A stretch of DNA of 45,075 nt from Halomonas lysinitropha. Its GTDB lineage: Bacteria; Pseudomonadota; Gammaproteobacteria; Pseudomonadales; Halomonadaceae. The stretch covers positions 1-45,075 of the forward strand of contig NZ_CABVOU010000049.1 of the NCBI RefSeq assembly GCF_902500215.1, written 5' to 3'. Below, in pieces: positions 8,783-18,798 of this stretch (position 1 is its first letter; every line of letters begins with the position of its first letter). Below the pieces are notes generated by a model, which ran no database searches, was not told where the DNA came from, and saw nothing but the letters and a program-made list of their open reading frames with translations. Position numbers and translations under genes: made by a program.

Positions 8783-10176
8783 ACCCAGACAGCATGATTC
8801 GAGGCGCTGGCCCAGGCGTGGATCTCGGCCGCGAGGGCCTGCTTGGCGTCGCGGTCGCCGTGGACGAGGCGGATCTCCCGGGGCGGCTGGCGCATGCGCT
8901 TGATGAAGTTGAGCAGGTCGCGCTGATCGGCGTGGGCGGAGTAGCCGCCGATGGTGTCGATGCGGGCGCGGATGTCGATGCGCTCGCCGTCGAGTTCCAC
9001 CCAGCCGCCGCGGGGCCCAAAGCGCTGGATGTCGCGCCCCGGGGTGCCGGCCCCCTGGTAGCCGATGAATAGCACGTCGTGGCGCGGATCATTGAGCATA
9101 CGCTTGAGGTAGTTGACCACCCGGCCGCCGGCGCACATGCCGCTGGCAGCGATCACCACCGCGGGGCGATGATGGGTGGCCAGGTAGTCGACGGTCTGCT
9201 GGTGTTCCGCGTGGCTGTCCACGGTGTAGAGGTTGTCGAAGGCCAGCGGATGGCGGCCTTCCCCTGCCCTGCTCCGGGCCTCGGCGTCCCACCACGGCTT
9301 GAGCTCGCGGTAGACGGCGGTAAAGCGCGCGGCGAGCGGGGAATCGACGATGATCTCCAGATCGCGCCAGCATTCACTATCGGCGGCGTGGATAAGTTCC
9401 TCGAGCTCGTAGAGCAGCTCCTGGGTGCGGCCGATGCTGAAGGCCGGCACGATCACCGTGCCGCCATTGGCCAGCGCCCGGTCAATGGCGGCCTTGAGCC
9501 GCGCCTGGCGGGTGGTGCGGTCCTCGTGTTCGCGGTCGCCGTAGGTGCTTTCCAGTACCAGCACGTCGGCCCGCTCCGGTGACTCGGGCGCCGGCAGCAG
9601 CGGCGAATGGGGCGCGCCCAGGTCGCCGCTAAATATGGTGCGCTGTGCCTGGCCACTCGGGTGATCAAGGCTATCCACCTCGACATAGGCCGAGCCGAGG
9701 ATATGCCCGGCGCGCTGCAGGCGCACGCGTACCCGGTGGCGGTCGTCGTCGACCAGGGTGTGCCACTGCCGGTAGTCCAGCGGCACCAGGCGCTCGTCAA
9801 CTTCAGCGAGGAAGCGCTCGATCAGGGCCCGGTCGCGGGTAAAGCCGATCTTCAGGGCGTCCTCGATGACCAGCGGCAGCAGGCGCGCGGAGGGTACCGA
9901 ACAGAGAATCGGCCCCGCGAAGCCCGCGGCCAGCAGGTAGGGCAGCCGGCCGATATGATCGATGTGCACATGGGTGACGATCAGCGCAAGGAGATCGTCC
10001 ACCGGGAAGGTCACGCGGTGCTGCTCGAGGGTGCTAAGAGATGTGTCGGCGTCCTCGCCCTGGAAGAGGCCGCAGTCCACCAGCAGCGTGCGATCCGCGC
10101 TGATCTGCAGGCGATGGCAGCTGCCGGTGACGCCGGCATCGCCGCCGTGGTGGCTGATAACGGGAAGTGGGCTCAT
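8767..10176 (-). CDS. MBL-fold beta-CASP RNase/exonuclease-like protein
   Basis: A 469-residue metallo-beta-lactamase protein of the beta-CASP group. The metal site HVHIDHIG is near residue 90, with an aspartate in SGDLGAP, ESTYGDREH, the beta-CASP insert (VDSPLAARFTAVY, ASGMCAGGRV) and the C-terminal GGYSAHADQ. These proteins are zinc-dependent RNA endo- or exonucleases related to RNase J and CPSF73. All metal-binding motifs look intact, and the length is normal (about 450-470). The start is preceded by only a weak ribosome binding site. The gene stands alone between an Rpn-type gene and the nqr operon. The last codons and stop come from a REP element. A role in RNA processing is inferred from the family. 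Confidence 0.88.
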   Translation of the reverse strand: MSPLPVISHHGGDAGVTGSCHRLQISADRTLLVDCGLFQGEDADTSLSTLEQHRVTFPVDDLLALIVTHVHIDHIGRLPYLLAAGFAGPILCSVPSARLLPLVIEDALKIGFTRDRALIERFLAEVDERLVPLDYRQWHTLVDDDRHRVRVRLQRAGHILGSAYVEVDSLDHPSGQAQRTIFSGDLGAPHSPLLPAPESPERADVLVLESTYGDREHEDRTTRQARLKAAIDRALANGGTVIVPAFSIGRTQELLYELEELIHAADSECWRDLEIIVDSPLAARFTAVYRELKPWWDAEARSRAGEGRHPLAFDNLYTVDSHAEHQQTVDYLATHHRPAVVIAASGMCAGGRVVNYLKRMLNDPRHDVLFIGYQGAGTPGRDIQRFGPRGGWVELDGERIDIRARIDTIGGYSAHADQRDLLNFIKRMRQPPREIRLVHGDRDAKQALAAEIHAWASASNHAVWVLSGG

Positions 10177-10507
10177 GGTATGAGACGCTCAGTCGCTCGG
10201 TCTTGTCCTTCCGTCGCCTGTTGGTGTCATCGGTCCAGGCGGGCGGCAATGCGTGCCAGCGGTGCATTCTGGCTCATTCTCACCCGTTCCCCGGGTGCCC
10301 TGACACGCTACCGCCCCGGGATTATTCGGGCGCATTCCCCTGCCCTGCAGTCATGTTTCCCAGTGTAACGGCCCGGGCCACCATCCAAAAAGCAAAAGTC
10401 GCCGGAAATCAAAACGAAATCCAGGGCGATGATGCCCTGGAAACGGTATAGGGGGTAAGAGTGCCTGCTGATGGAGTCGCTGTCGCTCGTCCATCCTGGC
10501 GGCTGGC
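10177..10507. other. Intergenic region between the MBL-fold gene and nqrM
   Basis: The left part is the upstream region of the MBL-fold gene; no promoter is convincing. The right part holds the terminator at 10404-10440. I see no gene in it. Confidence 0.5.
10404..10440 (-). terminator. Rho-independent terminator behind nqrM
   Basis: On the minus strand a perfect seven-base stem (CCAGGGC, loop ATCATC, GCCCTGG) is followed by ATTTCGTTTTGATTT. It lies 67 bases past the nqrM stop and would end the nqr transcript. Confidence 0.6.
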
Positions 10508-10762
10508 CTAGCGCCGGGTAGCGTCGTAGCCGAGGTCGGCGCCGCGGCTTTCGTCGCTGCGGCGGCGGGCGCTGATCTGCTTGAGGTTCTCTTCCTCGCA
10601 GACCTCGTCCTTGCCGCCGCAGACGTCGCAGCCCTCCTTCATGCCCAGGCGGTTGAGGCCGCCGCAGGTGCCGGCGATGGGCTTGCGACCCATGATCACG
10701 CCCACCGCCATGGCGGCCATGATCAGCAGAAAGAAGGCAAATACCAACAGGTAGGTTGTCAT
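10508..10762 (-). CDS. nqrM: NqrM, Na+-NQR maturation factor
   Basis: An 84-residue protein from the ATG at 10762 (GAGGAG before it). One N-terminal membrane helix (TTYLLVFAFFLLIMAAMAVG) is followed by MGRKPIAGTCGG and a four-cysteine pattern (CGG, CDVCGG, VCEEE). NqrM is needed to insert the iron centre held by cysteines of NqrD and NqrE. It follows nqrF in the same direction, 245 bases away. In many genomes apbE lies between nqrF and nqrM, but here that gap holds only a hairpin and a REP element. Confidence 0.92.
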   Translation of the reverse strand: MTTYLLVFAFFLLIMAAMAVGVIMGRKPIAGTCGGLNRLGMKEGCDVCGGKDEVCEEENLKQISARRRSDESRGADLGYDATRR

Positions 10763-10859
10763 TGCAACGCTCCTCGAGAGTGGAAAACAGTCGGCCATCC
10801 TACCCTTAAGACAACACGGGACGGTGAGGGGTCCATGCTCATCTGATGCCTGAGATGAC

Positions 10860-10890
10860 GCCCGGTGCGCTGGCGCTTACCGGGCCTACA
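10860..10890. repeat. REP element between nqrF and nqrM
   Basis: A palindrome with arms GCCCGGT and ACCGGGC around GCGCTGGCGCTT, followed by CTACA. It has the same GCGCTGGCGCTTA core as the REP copies at 6854 and 7577. Confidence 0.7.
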
Positions 10891-10958
10891 GGGGGGTGGG
10901 TGGCCAACCGGTGTCGTGCGGTCAACTATCACGCCAGTCTGTGAAGAACCAAACCTGA

Positions 10959-10982
10959 GGGGCCGGCCTTGTGGCCGGCCCC
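10959..10982 (-). terminator. Strong hairpin behind nqrF (terminator or transcript stabiliser)
   Basis: A perfect ten-base stem, GGGGCCGGCC with a four-base loop and GGCCGGCCCC, begins 26 bases after the nqrF stop. The following minus-strand sequence (TCAGGTTTGG) is only moderately T-rich, so it may end transcription only partly or protect the nqrABCDEF message. Confidence 0.45.
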
Positions 10983-11007
10983 GGGGTACGTCCTGGTGGG
11001 ATCGAGA

Positions 11008-12240
11008 TCAGCCGCCGAAGTCGTCCAGCAGGATATTCTCGGGCTCCACGCCCAGATCGATCAACAGCTTGATACAGGAGGCATTCATCATGGGCGGCCC
11101 GCACATGTAGTACTCGCAGTCCTCGGGGGCCGGGTGGTCCTTGAGGTACTTCTCGTACAGGACGTTGTGGATGAAGCCGGTCGGCCCTTCCCAGTTGTCC
11201 TCCGGCTGCGGGTCGGAGAGCGCCAGGTGCCACTCGAAGTTGGGGAACTCCTCGGCCAGCTGGTCGTACTCTTCGTTGTAGAAGGTCTCGCGCCAGGAGC
11301 GCGCGCCGTACCAGAACGTGATCTTGCGATCGGTCTTGAGCCGCTTGAGCTGATCGAAGATATGGCTGCGCATCGGCGCCATGCCGGCACCACCGCCGAT
11401 GAAGATCATCTCGGCGTCGGTGTCCTTGGCGAAGAACTCGCCGAAGGGCCCCATCACGGTCACCTTGTCACCCGGCTTCAGACTGAAGACATAGGTGGAC
11501 ATCAGCCCCGGCGGATGGTCGGTGTTGGGCGGCGGCGTAGCGATACGGATGTTGAACTTGAGGATGCCCTTCTCGTCCGGATAGTTCGCCATGGAGTAGG
11601 CGCGAATGACCTCCTCGTTGTTCTTGTGGGAGATGTCGAACAGGCCGAACTTCTCCCAATCGCCCCGATACTCCTCCTCGATATCGAAATCCTTGAAGGA
11701 GATATCATAGGGCGGCGCCACCAGCTGCACATAGCCGCCGGCACGGAAGGCCACTTCCTCGCCCTCGGGCAGCCTGAGGTTGAGCTCCTTGATGAAGGTG
11801 GCAACGTTGGGGTTATCGATGACCTCGCATTCCCACTGCTTGACACCGAAGACCTCTTCCGGCACCTCGATCTTCATGTCCTGCTTCACGGGCACCTGGC
11901 AGGAGAGGCGCCAGCCATCCTTCTTCTCGCGCAGGGTGAAGTGCTGCTCCTCGGTGGGCAGGATGGCACCGCCGCCCTCCTCCACGCGGCACTTGCACTG
12001 GGCGCAGGAGCCGCCGCCACCGCAAGCGGAGGAGAGAAAGATGCCGTTGGCCGCCAGCGTATTGAGCAGCTTGCCACCGGCCTGGGTGGTGAGGGTGTGG
12101 TCGGGGTCCTCGTTGACCTCGATGGTCACATCCCCGGTGCTGACGAGCCTGCTGCGGGCAGCCAGAATCACCAGAACCAGGCCGATGACGACCACGGTGA
12201 ACATGACCACACCGAGCAAGATGAGTGTTATATCAACCAT
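11008..12240 (-). CDS. nqrF: Na+-translocating NADH:quinone reductase subunit F
   Basis: A 410-residue protein. An N-terminal membrane helix (residues 3-27) is followed by a 2Fe-2S ferredoxin domain with Cys73, Cys79, Cys82 and Cys114, an FAD domain with RAYSMANYP, and an NADH domain with [12 protein letters not shown] and a C-terminal [10 protein letters not shown]. NqrF takes electrons from NADH and passes them through FAD and 2Fe-2S into the sodium pump. It is the last of six nqr genes; 72 bases separate it from nqrE. Length and cofactor residues match the Vibrio protein. Confidence 0.97.
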   Translation of the reverse strand: MVDITLILLGVVMFTVVVIGLVLVILAARSRLVSTGDVTIEVNEDPDHTLTTQAGGKLLNTLAANGIFLSSACGGGGSCAQCKCRVEEGGGAILPTEEQHFTLREKKDGWRLSCQVPVKQDMKIEVPEEVFGVKQWECEVIDNPNVATFIKELNLRLPEGEEVAFRAGGYVQLVAPPYDISFKDFDIEEEYRGDWEKFGLFDISHKNNEEVIRAYSMANYPDEKGILKFNIRIATPPPNTDHPPGLMSTYVFSLKPGDKVTVMGPFGEFFAKDTDAEMIFIGGGAGMAPMRSHIFDQLKRLKTDRKITFWYGARSWRETFYNEEYDQLAEEFPNFEWHLALSDPQPEDNWEGPTGFIHNVLYEKYLKDHPAPEDCEYYMCGPPMMNASCIKLLIDLGVEPENILLDDFGG

Positions 12241-12312
12241 GACGGTTTCCTATTGCTTGACGTTGCCTGGACCCCGGCGACCCATACGGCCGCCGGGAGA
12301 GCACGACCTGAC

Positions 12313-12930
12313 TCAGAGCTGGATGCCGGAGAAGGACATGAAGCCCAGCGACATCAGCCCCACGGTGATGAAGGTGATGCCCAGCCCCTGGAGGGAGTCG
12401 GGAACGTCGCTGTACTTGAGCTTCTCGCGAATGCCGGCCAGGGCCGTGATGGCCAGCGCCCAGCCGGTACCGGCGCCCAGGCCGTAGACCACGGACTCGC
12501 CGAAGTTGTAGTTACGCTCGACCATGAACAGCACGCCACCCAGGATGGCGCAGTTCACGGTAATCAGCGGCAGGAACACGCCCAGCGCGTTGTAGAGCAC
12601 GGGCACGTACTTGTCGAGGAACATCTCCATGATCTGCACCAGGGCGGCAATGACGCCGATATAGGAGAGCAGACCCAGGAAGGAGAGATCGATGTTCTCG
12701 GCACCGCTGATCCCGGTCCAGGTCAGGGCGCCTTCCTGCAGCAGGAGGCTATAGACCAGGTTGTTGACCGGCACGGTCACGCCCAGCACCACGATGACCG
12801 CGATGCCCAGGCCGAAGGCCGAGGAGACCTTCTTGGACACCGCCAGGAAGGTACACATGCCCAGGAAGAAGGCCAGGGCCATGTTCTCGACGAAGACCGA
12901 GGCGACGAACAGGCTGATATAATGTTCCAT
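12313..12930 (-). CDS. nqrE: Na+-NQR subunit E
   Basis: A 205-residue membrane protein with about six helices, beginning [16 protein letters not shown]. Cys26 (in FLGMCTFLA) and Cys127 (in ITVNCAIL) correspond to the paired cysteines that, with those of NqrD, hold an iron centre in the membrane. NqrD and NqrE are homologous, inverted-topology subunits. The start lies one base after the nqrD stop, so the two are tightly coupled. Length and sequence are normal for the family. Confidence 0.96.
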   Translation of the reverse strand: MEHYISLFVASVFVENMALAFFLGMCTFLAVSKKVSSAFGLGIAVIVVLGVTVPVNNLVYSLLLQEGALTWTGISGAENIDLSFLGLLSYIGVIAALVQIMEMFLDKYVPVLYNALGVFLPLITVNCAILGGVLFMVERNYNFGESVVYGLGAGTGWALAITALAGIREKLKYSDVPDSLQGLGITFITVGLMSLGFMSFSGIQL

Positions 12931-12931
12931 G

Positions 12932-13600
12932 TTACACGGCCTCCTTCGGCTGGGTATTGGCCTTCATCTTGAATTCGTTCTCCTCGACCTGCCCCGGGTC
13001 CATGGCGCGCAGCACCCAGATGATCAGGCCGATGATGAAGAACGCCGAGGGCGGCAGCAGCAGCAGGCCGTTGGGCACGTACCAGCCGCCGTCCTGCACG
13101 GGCTGCAGCACGGTGAAGCCGAACACGCTGCCGGCACCCAGCAGCTCGCGGAAGAAGCCCACCGTCATCAGGATGAAGCCATAGCCGATACCGTTGCCGA
13201 TGCCGTCCAGGAAGGACATTCCCGGGGTATTGGTCATGGCGAAGCCTTCGGCACGCCCCATCACGATGCAGTTGGTGATGATCAGGCCAACGAACACCGA
13301 CAGCTGCTTGGACATCTCGTAGGCGTAGGCCTTGAGGATCTGGTCCACCACGATGACCAGTGAGGCGATGATGGTCATCTGCACGATGATGCGGATGGAC
13401 GACGGAATATGGTGACGGATCAGCGACACGAACAGATTCGAGAAGGCCGTCACGAAGATGACCGCCAGCGTCATCACCAGCGAGACGCTCATGCTGGTGG
13501 TCACCGCCAGGGCCGAGCAGATACCCAGTATCTGCAGGGCGATGGGGTTGTTCTTGAAGATCGGCGTCGTCAGGACGCTCTTTGCGTTCGCAGCAGACAT
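12932..13600 (-). CDS. nqrD: Na+-NQR subunit D
   Basis: A 222-residue membrane protein. Cys28 (in LGICSALAV) and Cys111 (in [11 protein letters not shown]) are the iron-binding cysteines expected from the Vibrio cholerae enzyme (Cys29 and Cys112). It starts two bases after nqrC. NqrD pairs with NqrE to carry electrons between the 2Fe-2S of NqrF and the FMN of NqrC. Nothing is unusual. Confidence 0.96.
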   Translation of the reverse strand: MSAANAKSVLTTPIFKNNPIALQILGICSALAVTTSMSVSLVMTLAVIFVTAFSNLFVSLIRHHIPSSIRIIVQMTIIASLVIVVDQILKAYAYEMSKQLSVFVGLIITNCIVMGRAEGFAMTNTPGMSFLDGIGNGIGYGFILMTVGFFRELLGAGSVFGFTVLQPVQDGGWYVPNGLLLLPPSAFFIIGLIIWVLRAMDPGQVEENEFKMKANTQPKEAV

Positions 13601-13602
13601 GA

Positions 13603-14424
13603 TCAGGCTCCTCCACTACTTTCGAGTTCGACGTTGGCGTCCTGCGCTTCGGCCCGGTCGATCCCCTCGCGGAACCGCGCCAGGTAGTCACCGAAGCCTT
13701 CGGGGCTCAGCCAGAACTGCAGCATATTGGTCACGCCGTTGCTGGTCAGGGTGGCACCGGAGAGCGCATCGACCTCGGTCTCGCCACTGGCACCGCCCTT
13801 GACCAGGGCGATGGCGGGGGCGAGCTCGCCTTCCTCGTCGAAGATCTCCTTGCCTTCCCACTGGGCCTGCCAGCGCGGGTTGTTGACCTCGCCGCCCAGA
13901 CCGGGCGTTTCGGCATGCTCGTAGTAGGTGATGCCAACGATGGTGTTGCCATCGCCCTCCACGGAGAGGAAGCCGCGCATCAGCCCCCACAGCCCCTGGC
14001 CGCGAATCGGCAGGATGATCTGCTCGGGGTCGTCCGGATCGCCCACCAGGTAGACGGTACTGTAGTTCTCCTGGCGAGTCAGGCCGGCGATGTCCTTCTC
14101 CCCCGAGAGGGTGCGAGAGGCCGCCGGGTCACGACGCGCCTGGAAGCCCTCATAGGTCGAGGGGTCGAACTCGTCGGTGTACTCCCCGCTGCGCAGGTCC
14201 ACCACCCGCGGCGTGATCTCGGACTCGAAGGTCTCGTTCACGTCCATGCCGGACTCGTAGAGTTGCGCCACCTCGAGAATGTTGGTCTTGCGATCCAGTT
14301 CCTGGTTGAACTGCTGCTTCGAACGCAGGGCCACCGCCGCGGTGGAGACGATGATCGAACACACGATGCAAAGTGCGAACGCCACCGTCAGGATCTTCTT
14401 GATGGAGTTGTTGCTCTGTGCCAT
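13603..14424 (-). CDS. nqrC: Na+-NQR subunit C with covalent FMN site
   Basis: A 273-residue protein with one N-terminal membrane helix (about 10-32) and a periplasmic FMN domain. Thr225 in the motif LSGATLTS is the residue to which FMN is joined through its phosphate by the flavin transferase ApbE. The ATG at 14424 overlaps the nqrB stop (ATGA), which sets the start; upstream codons in this frame overlap nqrB and were left out. No apbE gene lies in this operon, so flavinylation must be served from another locus. Confidence 0.96.
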   Translation of the reverse strand: MAQSNNSIKKILTVAFALCIVCSIIVSTAAVALRSKQQFNQELDRKTNILEVAQLYESGMDVNETFESEITPRVVDLRSGEYTDEFDPSTYEGFQARRDPAASRTLSGEKDIAGLTRQENYSTVYLVGDPDDPEQIILPIRGQGLWGLMRGFLSVEGDGNTIVGITYYEHAETPGLGGEVNNPRWQAQWEGKEIFDEEGELAPAIALVKGGASGETEVDALSGATLTSNGVTNMLQFWLSPEGFGDYLARFREGIDRAEAQDANVELESSGGA

Positions 14425-15650
14425 CAGGCAGTCTCCTCGGCCGGCACACCGGTGCGCTGCATGCGGCGCTTGATGTTGGCCTGAACAAAGATGTAGTCGA
14501 TCAGCGGCGCGAACAGGTTGGCGAAGAGGATCGCCAGCATGATGCCTTCGGGGAACGCCGGGTTGACGACACGGATCAGCACCGTCATGACGCCGATGAG
14601 CGCGCCGAAGATCAGGCGCCCCTGATTGGTCATCGAGGCGGACACCGGGTCGGTCGCCATGAACACCATGCCGAAGGCGAAGCCGCCCACCACCAGGTGC
14701 CAGTACCAGGGCATGGCGAACATCGGGTTGGTGTCGGAGCCGATCAGATTCAAGAGCGCGCTCATGGCGACCATGCCGAGGAAGACCCCGAGCACGATTC
14801 GCCAGGAGGCGATCTTGGTCCACAGCAGCACGACGAGGCCAATCAGGATCGCCAGGGTCGAGGTTTCCCCCACGGAGCCCGGCACGAAGCCGAGGAAGGC
14901 GTCCCACCAGCTCCACTGGCTGGAGACGGCCGCCATGCCATCCTGGAAGGCAACGGAGAGCGCGGTCGCGCCGCTGTAGCCGTCGGCCGCCACCCAGATC
15001 GCGTCACCGGAAATCTGCGCCGGATAGGCGAAATAGAGGAAGGCGCGGCCGGTCAGCGCCGGGTTGAGGAAGTTCTTCCCGGTACCGCCGAAGATCTCCT
15101 TGCCGATCACCACGCCGAAGGTGATGCCCAGGGCCACCTGCCACAGCGGAATGGTGGCGGGCAGGATCAGGGCGTAGAGGATGGAGGTGACGAAGAAGCC
15201 TTCGTTGACCTCGTGGCCACGCTTGATGGCGAACAGCACCTCCCAGAAGCCCCCGACGACGAAGGTCACCAGGTAGATGGGCAGGAAATAGGTGGCGCCC
15301 AGCACCAGATTGGCCCACAGGCTGCCCGGGTCATGGCCGCCGGCCAGCGTCATCATGATCGCTTCGCGCCAGGTGCCCATGGAGGTGAAGCCTTCGGCGA
15401 TGGCCGAGTTGGCCATCCAGCCGGCGTTCCACATGCCGAAGAACATCGCCGGGAAGGTACACAGCCAGACGGTGATCATGATGCGCTTGAGGTCGACACC
15501 GTCACGCACATGGGCCGTGGTCTTGGCCACATCGGGTGGCGCATAGAAGATGGTGTCCACCGCCTCGAAGAGGGGATAGAACTTCTCGTACTTCCCCCCC
15601 TTGTGGAAGTGGGGTTCGAGATTGTCGAGTGTCTGTCGAATAGCCATCAT
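14424..15650 (-). CDS. nqrB: Na+-NQR subunit B with covalent FMN and sodium path
   Basis: A 408-residue membrane protein with about ten helices. The FMN attachment threonine is Thr229 in [10 protein letters not shown]. The start is the first of two adjacent ATG codons that overlap the nqrA stop (ATGA); the second, at 15647, is equally possible. The homologous part begins [16 protein letters not shown]. NqrB binds riboflavin, ubiquinone and the transported sodium ion. It overlaps nqrC by four bases at its end. Confidence 0.96.
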   Translation of the reverse strand: MMAIRQTLDNLEPHFHKGGKYEKFYPLFEAVDTIFYAPPDVAKTTAHVRDGVDLKRIMITVWLCTFPAMFFGMWNAGWMANSAIAEGFTSMGTWREAIMMTLAGGHDPGSLWANLVLGATYFLPIYLVTFVVGGFWEVLFAIKRGHEVNEGFFVTSILYALILPATIPLWQVALGITFGVVIGKEIFGGTGKNFLNPALTGRAFLYFAYPAQISGDAIWVAADGYSGATALSVAFQDGMAAVSSQWSWWDAFLGFVPGSVGETSTLAILIGLVVLLWTKIASWRIVLGVFLGMVAMSALLNLIGSDTNPMFAMPWYWHLVVGGFAFGMVFMATDPVSASMTNQGRLIFGALIGVMTVLIRVVNPAFPEGIMLAILFANLFAPLIDYIFVQANIKRRMQRTGVPAEETA

Positions 15651-16999
15651 CAGGCCTCTTTCTCGATCATGGTGAGGTTGTCGCGCAGGATGGGACCGTA
15701 CTCGTACTTGCCGGGGCACACATAGGTGCAGAGTGCCAGGTCCTCTTCATCCAGCTCCAGGCAGCCAAGCTGCATCGCCGTCTCGATATCGCCGACGATC
15801 AGTGAGCGCAGCAGCTGGGTGGGCAGGATATCCAGCGGCATCACTTCCTCGTACATGCCCACCGGCACCATGGCGCGCTCGGAGCCGTTGGTCGAGGTGG
15901 TCGGCGCATAGTGGTTCAGGCCGGTGATCTTCGACAGGTAGATGCCCATCACCGAGTGGCGGTTCTTGCCGGGCGATATCCACCCCATGAAGACACGCTT
16001 GTTGCCCTCCTCGAGCAGGCTCACCTGATGATGGAAACGGCCCAGATAGCGCAGGCTGCCTTCGCAGGTAGCGCCGGCGAACACCGAGCCGGAGATGACG
16101 CGGGTGCCGTCGGGATCGATGACCTCGCCGTCGAGCAGCTCGTCGGTGCTGGCCCCGATGCGGGTACGCAGCAGGCGCGGGTTCTCGGCGCGCGGGCCGC
16201 CCACGGCGATCACGCGCTGAACGTCCAGCTTGCCCTCGGCGAAGAACTTGCCGAAGGCGATGACATCCTGGTAGCCGATGTGCCAGACCCGCTTGTGCAG
16301 CGCCACGGGCGACAGATGATGGATGTGGGTGCCCACCAGGCCGGCGGGGTGCGGACCGTCGAAGGTCTCGTGCTGGACGCCCTTGACGTCGGTACCCGGC
16401 ACACGCGCATCCGGCGCCGTGCAGAGGTAGACCTGGCCCTCGGTCAGCCGAGCCAGCACCTTGAGCCCATCCTCGAAGGCCTCGGCCTGCTCGTTGATGA
16501 TGCCGACGGGATCCGCGGCCAACGGATGCGTATCGATGGCCGTGACGAAGATATCGGTCGGCGAGCTATCGATGGCCGGGCTGCGCGAGTAGGGCCGGGT
16601 GCGCAGCGCGGTCCACAGCCCCGACTCGACCAGCTGATCGACGACGGCCTGGCGCTCGAGGCCTTCGAGCTTGTCGCGACCGTGTGCCTTGAACTCGACC
16701 GCCTCCTCCGTCTCGTCGACCTTGATAACCACCGAGAGCAGCTTGCGCTTCTCGCCACGGTTGATAGCGACGACCTCGCCGGCCGCCGGCGCCGTGAAGC
16801 GCACCCCGTCGATCTTCTTGTCGGTGAAGAGCAGTTGGCCCAGCTTGACCTTGTCCCCCTCACTGACCTCCATGGTCGGCTTCATCCCGACATAGTCGGT
16901 GCCCAGGACGGCCACATGGCGCACCGGTCGCGCATCCTCGATATGCGCCTCCGGTGTCCCCGCGATGGGGAGATCCAGGCCTTTCTTGACTTCGATCAT
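15650..16999 (-). CDS. nqrA: Na+-NQR subunit A
   Basis: A 449-residue soluble subunit, first gene of the operon. It begins [16 protein letters not shown] and carries the [13 protein letters not shown] and [14 protein letters not shown] segments typical of NqrA, and ends in a Cys-containing [13 protein letters not shown] region. It caps the cytoplasmic side of the complex next to the quinone site. A ribosome binding site GGCGAG precedes the ATG. The leader upstream has an inverted repeat and a TATAAT box. The stop overlaps the start of nqrB. Confidence 0.96.
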   Translation of the reverse strand: MIEVKKGLDLPIAGTPEAHIEDARPVRHVAVLGTDYVGMKPTMEVSEGDKVKLGQLLFTDKKIDGVRFTAPAAGEVVAINRGEKRKLLSVVIKVDETEEAVEFKAHGRDKLEGLERQAVVDQLVESGLWTALRTRPYSRSPAIDSSPTDIFVTAIDTHPLAADPVGIINEQAEAFEDGLKVLARLTEGQVYLCTAPDARVPGTDVKGVQHETFDGPHPAGLVGTHIHHLSPVALHKRVWHIGYQDVIAFGKFFAEGKLDVQRVIAVGGPRAENPRLLRTRIGASTDELLDGEVIDPDGTRVISGSVFAGATCEGSLRYLGRFHHQVSLLEEGNKRVFMGWISPGKNRHSVMGIYLSKITGLNHYAPTTSTNGSERAMVPVGMYEEVMPLDILPTQLLRSLIVGDIETAMQLGCLELDEEDLALCTYVCPGKYEYGPILRDNLTMIEKEA

Positions 17000-17039
17000 A
17001 GTCTCGCCCAGTTGATGGATCGGATAGCTGAAGAAAGGG

Positions 17040-17130
17040 TTCGAATGGATTCGAATTCTTCTGTATTCAGTACGTTACCAGTCAGGCCCGAGACATGCTC
17101 GAACCACCCCGAAAAATCTATCGTATTATA
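17040..17130 (-). promoter_or_regulatory. Candidate nqr promoter and leader palindrome
   Basis: On the minus strand a perfect TATAAT lies at 17130-17125, about 125 bases before nqrA; a matching -35 is poor. Between it and the gene is an inverted repeat, TTCGAAT and ATTCGAA separated by two bases (17040-17055), about 41-56 bases before the ATG. It could be an operator or a leader hairpin. Both are read from sequence alone. Confidence 0.45.
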
Positions 17131-17217
17131 AAGAGAAGCGTGAAAGATGACCACCTGCCCTATGGTCGCAACTGAGGGCGGTTGCGTGACAAGGGTAAAA
17201 GTGTCTCGGGGAGATGC

Positions 17218-17335
17218 CAAGGGCAAGCGGTCAAGGGGGCAAGGGGTCAAGGGGTCAAGGGGCAAGCGGTCAAGGAAAGGAAACAAGGAGGCTCCTCCCC
17301 TTGCTTCCTTGCTTCCTTGCTTCCTTGCCCCTGAC
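17218..17335. repeat. Inverted octamer repeat (GGTCAAGG family) behind gap
   Basis: The plus strand shows tandem GGTCAAGG/GGGCAAGG units, a short centre (GGAGGCTCC), then CTTCCTTG units: a long imperfect inverted repeat that begins right after the gap stop. Related copies lie at 43878 and 44964. It may act as a terminator for the minus-strand gene. Confidence 0.7.
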
Positions 17336-17337
17336 CT

Positions 17338-18798
17338 TCAGCCCTTGGCGCGGGGCAGCTTGAGGAAGTGCACGTTGGAAACGTGTTGCAGGATGCGGAT
17401 CACCTGGCAGCTGTAGCCGAACTCGTTGTCGTACCAGACATAGACCACGGCATTCTTGCCGTTGGCGATGGTCGCCTTGGCGTCGACGATGCCGGCATGG
17501 CGGTTGCCGACGAAGTCGGTGGAGACCACCTCGGGTGAGTCGACGTAGTCGATCTGCTTCTGGTAGGGCGAGTCCAGCGACATGCGACGCAGGAAGTCAT
17601 TGAGCGCCTCGGCGTCGGTTTCCCGCTCCAGACGCAGGTTGAGGATCGCCATGGAGACGTTGGGCGTCGGTACCCGAATGGCGTTGCCGGTGAGCTTGCC
17701 CTCGAACTCCGGCAGCGCCTTGGCCACCGCCTTGGCGGCGCCGGTCTCGGTGAGCACCATGTTGAGCGGGGCGCTGCGGCCGCGGCGGTCGCCCTTGTGG
17801 TAGTTGTCGATCAGGTTCTGGTCGTTGGTGTAGGAGTGCACGGTCTCGACGTGGCCGTGCTCGACGCCGAACTCGTCGTTGAGCACCTTGAGCACCGGCA
17901 CGATGGCATTGGTGGTACACGAGGCCGCGGAGAGGATGCGATCCTGATCGCCGATGTCCTGATGATTGATGCCGTAGACGATATTGGCGATATTGCCCTT
18001 GCCCGGGGCGGTGAGGATCGCCTTGGCCACGCCCTGGCACTGGAGATGCTGACCGAGGCCCTCCTCGTCGCGCCAGATGCCGGTGTTGTCGACCACCACG
18101 GCGTTATCGATGCCGTAATCGGTGTAATCGATCTCGGCGGGCGAGTCGGCGTAGATCACCCGGATGACGTTGCCGTTGGCGGTGATGGTGCGCGCCTCGG
18201 CATCCACGCTGATGGTGCCGTTGAAGGGGCCGTGCACCGAATCGCGACGCAGCAGGCTGGCGCGCTTCTCCAGGTCCTTGGCGATGTTGCCCCGGCCACG
18301 CACCACGATGGCCCGCAGGCGCAGCAGGTTGCCGCCACCGGCCTTCTCGATCAGCACCCGCGCCAGGATCCGGCCGATGCGGCCGAAACCGTAGAGCACC
18401 ACGTCCTTGGGCTGACCGTTGTGGCCGGCGACATCGTGGGCATCGACGATCTCGGCCAGCTCGTCGCGCAGGAAGGTCACCGGGTCGCGGCCCTGCGCCT
18501 TGAAGGCCACCCCGAGCTTGCCCACGTCGACATGGGCCGGGCCCAGATTGAGCTCGGTCATCGCCTTGACCAGCGGAAAGGTGTCCTGGACGGAGAGTTC
18601 GGTTCCCTCGACCTTGCGCACGTAGCGGTGATCCTTGAGGATGCGGATCACGCTACGGTTGAACAGCGACCGCCCGAACATGGTCACGACCACGTTGTTG
18701 TGACGGTAGAGGCTGCCGATCATCGGGATCATCTGCTCGGCGATCGCCTGGTTGTCGTGCCATTCCTGGAAGACGGTATCGAGGGCTTGCTGACTCAC
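17338..18798 (-). CDS. gap: Glyceraldehyde-3-phosphate dehydrogenase, long form
   Basis: A 486-residue protein. A helical N-terminal extension of about 130 residues precedes the NAD domain (GFGRIGR at 137-143); the catalytic cysteine is Cys294 in SAASCTTNAI. The C-terminus has WYDNEFGYSCQVI. Ordinary GAPDH has about 330-340 residues; the long form is known from Pseudomonas (beside mfd, as here) and related bacteria. It interconverts glyceraldehyde-3-phosphate and 1,3-bisphosphoglycerate. The coenzyme and preferred direction cannot be told from the sequence. It stands divergent from mfd with a 200-base shared upstream region, and its stop is followed by an octamer repeat that may end the transcript. 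Confidence 0.95.
   Translation of the reverse strand: MSQQALDTVFQEWHDNQAIAEQMIPMIGSLYRHNNVVVTMFGRSLFNRSVIRILKDHRYVRKVEGTELSVQDTFPLVKAMTELNLGPAHVDVGKLGVAFKAQGRDPVTFLRDELAEIVDAHDVAGHNGQPKDVVLYGFGRIGRILARVLIEKAGGGNLLRLRAIVVRGRGNIAKDLEKRASLLRRDSVHGPFNGTISVDAEARTITANGNVIRVIYADSPAEIDYTDYGIDNAVVVDNTGIWRDEEGLGQHLQCQGVAKAILTAPGKGNIANIVYGINHQDIGDQDRILSAASCTTNAIVPVLKVLNDEFGVEHGHVETVHSYTNDQNLIDNYHKGDRRGRSAPLNMVLTETGAAKAVAKALPEFEGKLTGNAIRVPTPNVSMAILNLRLERETDAEALNDFLRRMSLDSPYQKQIDYVDSPEVVSTDFVGNRHAGIVDAKATIANGKNAVVYVWYDNEFGYSCQVIRILQHVSNVHFLKLPRAKG

Noticed and set aside
10763..11007. A decayed apbE gene between nqrF and nqrM
   Set aside because: No stretch resembles ApbE; only a REP element and a hairpin are seen.
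10969..12972. A 667-codon plus-strand reading frame opposite nqrF and nqrE
   Set aside because: It is antisense to two genes with intact cofactor motifs and has the composition of a GC-rich shadow frame (many Val, Gly, Asp, His). No motif or ribosome binding site.
17218..17335. CRISPR-like reading of the tandem octamers
   Set aside because: Units are 8 bases without unique spacers, and no cas gene is in the window.
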